Assembly (NCBI GenBank): GCA_009705675.1
Contig: WLSX01000037.1
Location: 1 to 5,530 of the forward strand
Source: Actinomycetota bacterium
GTDB lineage: Bacteria > Actinomycetota > Actinomycetes > Nanopelagicales > Nanopelagicaceae
Direction of reading: 5' to 3'
Length of the DNA stretch: 5,530 nt
In this document: in pieces, positions 1 through 5,530 of the stretch
Layout of the letters: every line of letters starts with the position of its first letter
How positions within the stretch are numbered: position 1 is the stretch's first letter
Made by a program: the position numbers and the translations under genes
Notes under the pieces: model-generated
The model's database searches: none
Seen by the model: only the letters and a program-made list of their open reading frames with translations
What the model was told of the DNA's origin: nothing

Positions 1-1
1 C

Positions 2-442
2 GATATGGATAAACGCAAGGGATCAATGGTTGAGAACTTAGCAAAACGAGAAGCTATGATCGTTGAGTTTGAGGCATTGTTGCCGATAACTGATTTCAAA
101 TCTGCTAAAAAGAAGTTTTATGATCTGATGGGCAAATGGCAAAAGATCGGTATGACAGATCGCAAAAAGCGCGCATCATTTGACTCTAGAATTAAAAAAG
201 TTGAAGATGAGATAAATGAATTAGAGCGTAATTTCCAACGCAAGAGTGATCCAAGTGCTAAAGCACAAGCAAATAAGGTTGTGCAAGGTCTTGCTGAAGC
301 TATTGAAAATTATGAAAAACAAGCTGCAAAGGCAGAGGCTGCTGGTCAAACAGCAAAAGCTATGGTGGCGCGAGAAGCTGCTGCTGCTCGCAGGGGTTGG
401 TTAGAAGAGGCTCAAAAAGGTCTTACTGAATTTACTGGCTAA
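2..442 (+). CDS. DUF349 domain protein, C-terminal part (5' end outside window)
   Basis: The reading frame is open to the left edge, so this is the 3' part of a longer gene; the ATG at position 5 is most likely internal. Of 146 visible residues, roughly the first 65 fit one DUF349 repeat: a helical segment with a 'TDFKSAKKKF' stretch, then 'LMGKWQKIG' (the family's conserved W and G), then a charged helix. The remainder is a Lys/Glu/Ala-rich probable coiled coil ending in 'ARRGWLEEAQKGL', an ending I recall from actinobacterial DUF349 proteins. Family members usually carry several such repeats and run to about 400 residues or more, so most of the protein lies upstream. No enzymatic motif is visible. 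The biochemical role of DUF349 is poorly defined and I assign none. The gene converges on rel, and its TAA overlaps the rel stop codon. Family assignment is fairly secure; function is unknown. Confidence 0.8.
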   Translation, partial: DMDKRKGSMVENLAKREAMIVEFEALLPITDFKSAKKKFYDLMGKWQKIGMTDRKKRASFDSRIKKVEDEINELERNFQRKSDPSAKAQANKVVQGLAEAIENYEKQAAKAEAAGQTAKAMVAREAAAARRGWLEEAQKGLTEFTG

Positions 443-2607
443 TTGTTAAAGATTCGATCAACATCATAAACGCCCTCAATACTTCTTACTGCTGCCAATA
501 CTGCATCTAAATGAGATGCATCAGCCATCTCAAATGAGAACTTACAAATAGCAGTTTGGTCCTTGTTTGTTACGACAGAAGCACTCAAAATATTTACATG
601 TTGATCAGATAATGCTTTTGTAACATCAGAGAGAAGTCGGGCTCGATCCAATGCCTCAACTTGAATATTAACCAAAAATGTACTTTTTGCAGAAAGGTTC
701 CATTTAACCCCAACCATACGATCACCTTGGTGAATCTTAAGATCGGTAATATTTATGCAATCTGCTCGGTGAACTGAAACGCCACTTCCACGGGTGATAA
801 ATCCGGTTATCTCATCCCCCGGCACCGGTGCGCAACAACGTGCAAGTTTTACTAAAACATCACCAGCTCCTTCAACATCAATTCCGGTAACACTTTTGCG
901 CTCTCTTTTTACGGTATGAACTAGTGGTGTTAAATCATTCTCTGGGTGAGCATCAACTGTGCTTATTAGGAGTGTTAATTTCTCAATAATTGAGTGAGCA
1001 GATACATGACCATTACCAACCGCTTCATACATTGTTTCGATATCTTCATAGCGCAACTCATGAGCTAGCTCTAATAAAGCATGTCCACCAAGTATCTTTT
1101 GAATAGGTAATCCCGCTTTTCGCATTTGACGTGCAATAGATTCTTGTCCAGCTTCAATCGCTTCTTCTTTTCTTTCCTTTGAAAACCAAGCTTTGATCTT
1201 GGATCTAGCCCTAGATGATGTTACAAAATTAAGCCAGTCATGACTTGGTGCAGCATTTATGCCTTTGTTAATCACAATATCTACAACATCACCATTTACT
1301 AAGTGAGATTCAAGTGGAACTAACTTTCCATTTACCTTAGCTCCAACACATTTATTTCCAACTTCAGTGTGAACTGCATATGCAAAATCAACTGGTGTTG
1401 AACCTGACGGTAGTGCAATCACACTTCCTTTTGGTGTGAAAACGAAAACCTCTGGTGTGCGAAGGTCATAGCGCAGTGTCTCTAGAAAATCGCCAACATC
1501 CTCACTCTCCTGTTGCCATTCATGTAATTGACGAAGCCATAGAACCTCAGGGCTCTTACCGGCCTCTGTATTTTTACTCTTATATTTCCAGTGAGCTGCA
1601 ATACCAAACTCAGCTCTAGCATGCATATCAAATGTTCTAATTTGAATCTCAACCGCTTTGCCATTTGGTCCAATTACAGTCGTGTGTAGTGATTGATAAA
1701 GATTAAATTTTGGCATTGCAATGTAATCTTTAAACCGACCTGGAACCGGACTCCATCTTGCATGTATTGACCCTAAAACGCCGTAACAATCACGCACTGA
1801 ATCAACCAGAATTCTTATTCCAACCAAGTCATATATGTCATTAAATTCTCTGCCACGTACCACCATTTTTTGGTAGACACTATAAAAATGTTTTTTTCGC
1901 CCATTTACCTGCGCAGTAATTCCCTCTATTTTTAAATCTGAGTCAATTGCAGAAATTACCTCAGAAGTGATCTGATCTCTTGCTGGTGATCTCTCCCCTA
2001 CCAACCTTTCAATCTCTTCAAACTTCTTTGGTTCAAGAATTCTAAAAGATAAATCCTCCAACTCCCATTTAATTGCATTCATACCTAAGCGGTGTGCAAG
2101 TGGTGCATAGATATCAAGAGTTTCTCGTGCCTTGCGTTGCGCAGTTTCTGGTGTAATAAAATCCCAGGTACGGGCGTTATGAAGTCGGTCAGCTAACTTA
2201 ATGACTAAAACTCGGATATCTCTAGACATTGCGACAACCATTTTGCGAAGTGTCTCAGCCTCTGCAGTTGGGCCGTAAGTTAATTTATCTAGCTTTGTAA
2301 CTCCATCGACTAATGAAGTTACCTCATCGCCAAATTCAGATTTAATCTGCTCAATTGAGTATGTGGTGTCTTCGACTGTGTCATGTAATAGCGCGGCCAT
2401 AATGGTCGGCAAATCCATACCTAGGTCAATTAATATCTGAGCAACAGCAACTGGATGAGTTATGTAATCTTCCCCAGATTTACGAAGTTGTCCGGCATGG
2501 GCCTTCTCGGCTGCTGCAAATGCTTTTTCAAGATCGCTGCTTGAAAATCCTGGATGAGATTGTGAGAGTCCATCAACTAGCGGCTTTAACAATTCAATTG
2601 TTGTCAT
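439..2607 (-). CDS. relA: Bifunctional (p)ppGpp synthetase/hydrolase (RelA/SpoT family, Rel)
   Basis: This is a cytoplasmic stringent-response enzyme that makes (p)ppGpp from ATP and GDP/GTP on starved ribosomes and also degrades it. It has 722 residues and the complete long-RSH layout. The HD hydrolase (about 30–180) keeps H51, H75-D76, E79-D80 and N144. The synthetase (about 230–345) has D260 in 'YDLVGIRI', E320 in 'EIQIRT' and 'YQSLHTTV'. A TGS domain lies at about 386–447, followed by a helical region, a Cys-rich domain with C591-C592, H613 and C617, and an ACT domain from about 645 to the end. The loop 'RFKD' (291–294) is the RxKD form seen in bifunctional Rel; monofunctional RelA carries ExDD. 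Both activities therefore look intact. The ATG is well supported: an in-frame TAA lies six codons upstream with no other start codon between. The ribosome site is weak (AAGG, 13 bases upstream). The gene follows secF by 32 bases and is probably in its operon. It lacks the longer N-terminus of some high-GC actinobacterial homologues. Confidence 0.96.
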   Translation of the reverse strand: MTTIELLKPLVDGLSQSHPGFSSSDLEKAFAAAEKAHAGQLRKSGEDYITHPVAVAQILIDLGMDLPTIMAALLHDTVEDTTYSIEQIKSEFGDEVTSLVDGVTKLDKLTYGPTAEAETLRKMVVAMSRDIRVLVIKLADRLHNARTWDFITPETAQRKARETLDIYAPLAHRLGMNAIKWELEDLSFRILEPKKFEEIERLVGERSPARDQITSEVISAIDSDLKIEGITAQVNGRKKHFYSVYQKMVVRGREFNDIYDLVGIRILVDSVRDCYGVLGSIHARWSPVPGRFKDYIAMPKFNLYQSLHTTVIGPNGKAVEIQIRTFDMHARAEFGIAAHWKYKSKNTEAGKSPEVLWLRQLHEWQQESEDVGDFLETLRYDLRTPEVFVFTPKGSVIALPSGSTPVDFAYAVHTEVGNKCVGAKVNGKLVPLESHLVNGDVVDIVINKGINAAPSHDWLNFVTSSRARSKIKAWFSKERKEEAIEAGQESIARQMRKAGLPIQKILGGHALLELAHELRYEDIETMYEAVGNGHVSAHSIIEKLTLLISTVDAHPENDLTPLVHTVKRERKSVTGIDVEGAGDVLVKLARCCAPVPGDEITGFITRGSGVSVHRADCINITDLKIHQGDRMVGVKWNLSAKSTFLVNIQVEALDRARLLSDVTKALSDQHVNILSASVVTNKDQTAICKFSFEMADASHLDAVLAAVRSIEGVYDVDRIFNN

Positions 2608-2639
2608 AGCGCTTTGGCTGCCTTACTTAATTCAAAGGA

Positions 2640-3683
2640 TTAGCGGCGGCGATTGCGTTTAGGTTGATTACGTGGTCCACGTCCAACCTGATTACTTACT
2701 GCTGTTGGCGTAACTACTTTGTCGCCTCTGTTACCTACGCGCTTTGCAAGAGCCTGCATAGCTGGCTCACGTTCGCGCAGTACCGCAAGAATTGGTGTTG
2801 CAATAAAGATAGATGAATAAGTTCCGGTTGCAAGTCCAATAAATAATGCAAGAGATAAATCTTTCAGCGTTCCAGCGCCAAGCAGGCCAGCCCCAACAAA
2901 AAGGATTGAGCCAACTGGAAGTAATGCAATTAATGATGTATTAAATGATCTGACTAGGGTTTGATTAACAGCTAAATTTGCTGCTTGAGAATATGTACTT
3001 TTACCGCTTGAAGCAATACCTCTAGTATTTTCACGCACCTTATCAAAAACTACTACCGTGTCATAAAGTGAATAACCTAAAATAGTTAAGAACCCAATAA
3101 CTGTTGCCGGTGTTACCTCAAAACCAACCAAGGCGTAAATTCCAACCGTAATAAACACGTCATGAATAACTGAAATAATTGCTGCAATTGCCATCTTTGA
3201 TTCAAATGCCATTGCAAGATATAGCAAAACTACAAGTAAGAAGCCGAACAAACCATAAAGTGCCTTACGGGTAATTTCTTCACCCCATGAAGGTCCAATA
3301 ATTTGAGAGTCAATTGAATCAACACTGACGCCAAACTTTGCAGCTAACTTATCCTCAACTGCTGTTTGTTCAACCTGGGTTAGTGCATTTGTTTGAACTC
3401 TCACCTTGTCATTACCGATTTTTTGAATAATTGATTGTGAGTTTATTCCAGCTTCAGATAACGCCGCTTCAGCGCTTGTAACTGAAGCAGATGAGGAAGT
3501 AACAATGAATGATGATCCGCCTTTAAACTCAATTCCTAGGTGCAGCCCTTGAGTAAATAGGGTTACAGCCGAGGCAAGAATCAATAAACCAGAAAACGAG
3601 TACCAAATTTTTCGCTTACCAATAAAATCAACAGAGGTCTCACCACGATAAAGCCGTCCACCTAAACCTGACAACTTAGCCAT
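2640..3683 (-). CDS. secF: Protein translocase subunit SecF
   Basis: SecF is a cytoplasmic-membrane partner of SecD. The pair assists SecYEG and uses the proton gradient to complete protein export. The 347 residues show the usual six-helix plan: TM1 at about 26–44, an external domain (about 50–135) opening with 'LGIEFKGG' (49–56), then five clustered helices between about 141 and 303. Family motifs include 'HDV' with D175 and 'GYSLYDTVVVFDKVREN' (203–219), with acidic D208 and D214 in or near the membrane, and the late-helix 'GLATGTYSSIFIATPIL'. The tail after residue 305 is hydrophilic and ends in a basic run (KRNRRR); it is probably cytosolic and weakly constrained. The ATG shares its A with the secD TAA (TAATG) and has a near-consensus ribosome site, so translation is probably coupled to secD. 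An inverted repeat lies in the last 50 coding bases. Actinobacterial clusters often have apt after secF; here rel follows directly. Confidence 0.96.
   Translation of the reverse strand: MAKLSGLGGRLYRGETSVDFIGKRKIWYSFSGLLILASAVTLFTQGLHLGIEFKGGSSFIVTSSSASVTSAEAALSEAGINSQSIIQKIGNDKVRVQTNALTQVEQTAVEDKLAAKFGVSVDSIDSQIIGPSWGEEITRKALYGLFGFLLVVLLYLAMAFESKMAIAAIISVIHDVFITVGIYALVGFEVTPATVIGFLTILGYSLYDTVVVFDKVRENTRGIASSGKSTYSQAANLAVNQTLVRSFNTSLIALLPVGSILFVGAGLLGAGTLKDLSLALFIGLATGTYSSIFIATPILAVLREREPAMQALAKRVGNRGDKVVTPTAVSNQVGRGPRNQPKRNRRR
2661..2689 (-). other. Inverted repeat (possible RNA hairpin) in the secF 3' end
   Basis: The outer arms AGGTTG and CAACCT (2661–2666 and 2684–2689) enclose the inner arms ACGTGG and CCACGT (2670–2675 and 2677–2682), with unpaired bases 3 on one side and 1 on the other. 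In the secF mRNA this could form a lower stem of 6 pairs, a small internal loop, and an upper stem of 5 pairs closed by a three-base loop. It sits inside codons for the basic, weakly constrained SecF tail, about 20–50 bases before the stop and 54 bases before the rel ATG. No T-run follows, so it is not a standard terminator. It may affect processing or expression between secF and rel. Confidence 0.45.
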
Positions 3684-5218
3684 TATTTAACCTCCTCGGT
3701 TGGCAAATTATTCTTAACCACAACTCCAAGTGATTTGTTTGAGAATCCAGAGAGTGGGTGTCCTTCGCTATAAAATTTAAATCTTGCAAGCACAGTTATC
3801 AGCGGCTTTGTAAAGAAGAACACCACTATTAAATCGATGATAGTAGTTAGTCCAAGTGTGAACGCAAATCCTCTAACTCCGCCAACTGCAAAGAAGTAAA
3901 GCATGATGGCTGCGATCATAGAAACTGCATCTGCAACAAGTACGGTACGGCGAGCTCGCTTCCAGCCAGTTTCAACCGCAGATTTTAAAGATCTACCTTC
4001 ACGAACTTCATCTCTAATACGCTCAAAGTAAACAATAAAGGAGTCGGCAGTAATACCAATCGCAACAATTGCACCGGCAATACCTGCCAGAGTCAATGTG
4101 AAGCCAATTGATTTACCAAGCAATAAGAATGAAAGGAGGGTGATTGCAGTTGCAACCAATAATGAACCAACAGAGACAATTCCCAGTCCTCGGTAGTAAA
4201 GAATTGAATAAATAATTACTAATAGCAGGCCAAGTACTCCGGCGATTAATCCGCCTCGTAATTGATCTGCACCTAATGTTGGCGAAACTTGTTGAACCTC
4301 ACCGCGATCAAACGCAAGTGGAAGTGCGCCATACTTTAAAACATTCGCCAAATCCTGAGCCTCTTCTTGCGTAAAGTTTCCAGTAATTTGAGCAGTTCCA
4401 GTATTAATTGCCTCATTAATTCTTGGTGCTGAATAAACCAAACCATCTAGAACAATTGCTGCTTGGTTTTGTGGAGATGGTAAAGAGGTAAGACGGCTTG
4501 TCATTGCACCAAACTTGCTAGTTCCCTCACCATTAAAATCTAAAATTACATACCAACCTGATGCATTTTGAGTGCTTATGACTGCAGATGCTTTAGTTAC
4601 TTGACGACCTAACACCTCTGCTGGAGCCAAAATATATTTAGTAACACCTGCTCGATCACAGCTAACAATTGTTGCAGCTTCACTAACTCCGCCACCACCT
4701 TGACGGTTTTGAGGCAAGGTGCAATCTAAGGCAGCAAACTGTGCATTTAAATCTGCAGTAACACCAGCTGGCAAAGTTGCCGTTGCTGTATCGCTATTTG
4801 CTGAAGTTGCATTTCCTGCACCAACTGCAAGAACCGGTCTGAATCTAAGCTCTGCTGTTTGACCAACTAAATCAACAATCCTTCGTCCAGTCTCACCTGG
4901 TACTGAAATAACAATCTGGCGATTAACGCCGGTTCCTTGTGCGGAAACCTCAGACTCAGCAACACCTAATGAGTTAACACGTTGGCGAATAATTGCAACT
5001 GCTTGATCAATTGCCTCTGTTGTAACTTTTCCAACTTGGCCTTGCTCAATGCGAGGCTGCAACGTAACGCTGGTTCCACCTTGAAGATCAAGTCCTAATT
5101 TAAATGATGTAGCGCCAGCAACAAATGCAATACCGGTAAATGCCAAAATTGTTAGTAAGAGAATTGAGATCGTGCGAGCTGCACGTGATTGAGTATTAGC
5201 AATTTTATTGGCAGACAT
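3683..5218 (-). CDS. secD: Protein translocase subunit SecD
   Basis: SecD is the larger membrane subunit of the SecDF complex, which pulls emerging proteins outward using the proton-motive force. From the ATG at 5218 it has 511 residues. TM1 is at about 17–35, followed by a large external domain (about 37–318) and five helices from about 321 to 475. The domain starts with 'LGLDLQGG' (41–48) and ends with the conserved 'IVLDGLVYSAPRI…AQITGNFTQEEAQDLANVLKYGALP' region (255–300). In TM4, 'GITADSFIVYFERIRDEV' (388–405) carries D392, which corresponds to the aspartate linked to proton use in SecD. A Gly/Ala/Thr-rich variable insert (about 130–180) has C166 and C187 nearby, which could pair outside the cell. 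A TTG nine bases upstream (5227) is an alternative start, but neither start has a good ribosome site, and the ATG fits a leaderless promoter. The stop overlaps the secF start. The yajC gene normally found upstream is not present. Confidence 0.95.
   Translation of the reverse strand: MSANKIANTQSRAARTISILLLTILAFTGIAFVAGATSFKLGLDLQGGTSVTLQPRIEQGQVGKVTTEAIDQAVAIIRQRVNSLGVAESEVSAQGTGVNRQIVISVPGETGRRIVDLVGQTAELRFRPVLAVGAGNATSANSDTATATLPAGVTADLNAQFAALDCTLPQNRQGGGGVSEAATIVSCDRAGVTKYILAPAEVLGRQVTKASAVISTQNASGWYVILDFNGEGTSKFGAMTSRLTSLPSPQNQAAIVLDGLVYSAPRINEAINTGTAQITGNFTQEEAQDLANVLKYGALPLAFDRGEVQQVSPTLGADQLRGGLIAGVLGLLLVIIYSILYYRGLGIVSVGSLLVATAITLLSFLLLGKSIGFTLTLAGIAGAIVAIGITADSFIVYFERIRDEVREGRSLKSAVETGWKRARRTVLVADAVSMIAAIMLYFFAVGGVRGFAFTLGLTTIIDLIVVFFFTKPLITVLARFKFYSEGHPLSGFSNKSLGVVVKNNLPTEEVK
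3691..3696 (-). promoter_or_regulatory. Ribosome binding site of secF, inside the secD end
   Basis: AGGAGG lies seven bases before the secF ATG and is encoded within the last codons of secD (the Glu-Glu-Val part of its C-terminus). It is the strongest Shine-Dalgarno sequence near any start in the window. Together with the TAATG stop/start overlap it fixes the secF start and suggests that terminating ribosomes can restart directly on secF. Confidence 0.85.
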
Positions 5219-5226
5219 GAGGGCCA

Positions 5227-5255
5227 ATTCTAGGCTGAGGTGTGTTTATTGAGAA
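5227..5255 (-). promoter_or_regulatory. Candidate promoter of secDF(-rel), leaderless type
   Basis: On the minus strand, TTCTCA (5250–5255; four of six bases match TTGACA) is followed by a 17-base spacer and TAGAAT (5227–5232), which fits the actinobacterial TANNNT −10 pattern. Eight bases then separate the −10 from the secD ATG at 5218, so transcription would begin at or next to the A of the start codon and give an mRNA with no leader. No ribosome binding site precedes secD, which agrees with this. Leaderless transcripts are common in Actinobacteria. The prediction is by eye only. Confidence 0.45.
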
Positions 5256-5289
5256 ATCCATCATGAGTTGTGTGTGATTTATGAGAAAT
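5236..5289. repeat. Imperfect direct repeat in the ruvB–secD gap
   Basis: Two similar units lie in the same orientation, at 5236–5257 (22 bases) and 5264–5289 (26 bases). On the minus strand both begin ATTTCTCA, continue through TAAA and CACAC, and end CTCA; with small gaps, nearly every base of the shorter unit matches the longer. The unit nearer secD contains the candidate −35 and much of the spacer; the other has no usable −10 after it. The pair could be a regulator site or simply a local duplication. Confidence 0.5.
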
Positions 5290-5298
5290 TTACTGACT

Positions 5299-5530
5299 TT
5301 ATTGTGCGATATCTGGATCTTGGTCAAAGAGTGAGGCATCGGTACCGATCTGCGCAGATAATGGCGGCTTAATTCCAATATGTGCCCAACCAGCAGCGGT
5401 TGCAACGCGACCACGTGGTGTGCGAGCTAAGAATCCCATTCTCACTAAAAATGGTTCAGCAAGTGATTCAATTGTTTCAATCTCTTCTCCTACTGCCATA
5501 GCAAGTGTTGAAACTCCAACTGGACCACCA
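5299..5530 (-). CDS. ruvB: Holliday junction branch migration ATPase RuvB, C-terminal fragment (5' end outside window)
   Basis: RuvB is the hexameric AAA+ motor that works with RuvA and RuvC to move and resolve Holliday junctions in recombinational repair. Only the last 76 codons are visible; the frame stays open to the right edge, so the ATG at 5499 is internal. The fragment covers the end of the DNA-binding winged-helix domain. '[10 protein letters not shown]' is followed by '[31 protein letters not shown]', which closely matches RuvB, including the 'RTPRGR' wing that contacts DNA. The tail after 'HIGIKPP' is about 20 residues, acidic and variable. The Walker and sensor motifs lie outside the window. 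The neighbouring secD is in the same direction after 80 bases, the standard actinobacterial order except that yajC is missing between them. I see no intrinsic terminator after the TAA, so read-through into secDF is possible. Confidence 0.94.
   Translation of the reverse strand, partial: GGPVGVSTLAMAVGEEIETIESLAEPFLVRMGFLARTPRGRVATAAGWAHIGIKPPLSAQIGTDASLFDQDPDIAQ

Noticed and set aside
5..7. ATG at position 5 as the true start of the DUF349 gene
   Set aside because: The frame is open to the window edge, the family is much longer, and the visible part begins close to a repeat boundary with nothing upstream to judge.
1482..1673. A 63-codon frame on the minus strand inside rel
   Set aside because: It is wholly inside the well-conserved synthetase-to-TGS coding region of rel in another frame, and its product resembles no family I know.
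5219..5227. TTG at 5227 as the secD start (three extra residues)
   Set aside because: The TTG overlaps the proposed −10 and has no ribosome site; the ATG at 5218 is the simpler start. An experiment could still favour TTG.
5219..5298. Intrinsic terminator after ruvB
   Set aside because: Only a short TCATGA palindrome is present, with no GC-rich stem and no T-run.
5205..5414. A 69-codon minus-strand frame spanning the ruvB–secD gap, considered as a possible yajC replacement
   Set aside because: It overlaps ruvB coding sequence and the secD start in another frame and has no membrane helix as expected for YajC.
5497..5499. ATG at 5499 as the start of a small gene
   Set aside because: The codons upstream to the window edge ([10 protein letters not shown]) are recognisable RuvB sequence, so this Met is internal.
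1..5530. A previously undescribed multi-gene system
   Set aside because: Every substantial gene belongs to a known family in a known order, and no unexplained coding space remains. DUF349 is uncharacterised, but it is widespread.

Overview
This window is a compact housekeeping segment from a bacterium, most probably a low-GC, streamlined actinobacterium. The gene order ruvB–secD–secF–rel, followed by a convergent DUF349 gene, is the actinobacterial arrangement. The sequence is AT-rich (about 40 % GC in the stretch I counted) and gaps between genes are very short. This combination resembles freshwater acI-type Actinobacteria (Nanopelagicales), but that placement is inference.

Layout, from the right edge leftward on the minus strand: the last 76 codons of ruvB (Holliday-junction branch migration motor), an 80-base gap, secD, secF overlapping secD by one base, a 32-base gap, and a full-length bifunctional (p)ppGpp synthetase/hydrolase (rel). 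A DUF349 gene enters from the left edge on the plus strand. It meets rel tail-to-tail, with the two stop codons overlapping, so there is no intergenic DNA between them.

SecD and SecF form the accessory membrane complex that uses the proton gradient to help pull proteins out through SecYEG. Their stop/start overlap and a strong ribosome binding site inside the secD end fit balanced production. Rel controls the stringent response and is probably co-transcribed from the sec genes. Two genes usual in the actinobacterial version of this cluster are absent here: yajC between ruvB and secD, and apt between secF and rel.

The main non-coding signals are a candidate promoter that would give a leaderless secD mRNA, an imperfect direct repeat overlapping that promoter, and a 29-base inverted repeat in the 3' end of secF just before rel. 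I found no mobile element, CRISPR array, RNA gene or novel multi-gene system. The protein content is ordinary, and the points worth a second look are regulatory and about gene order.
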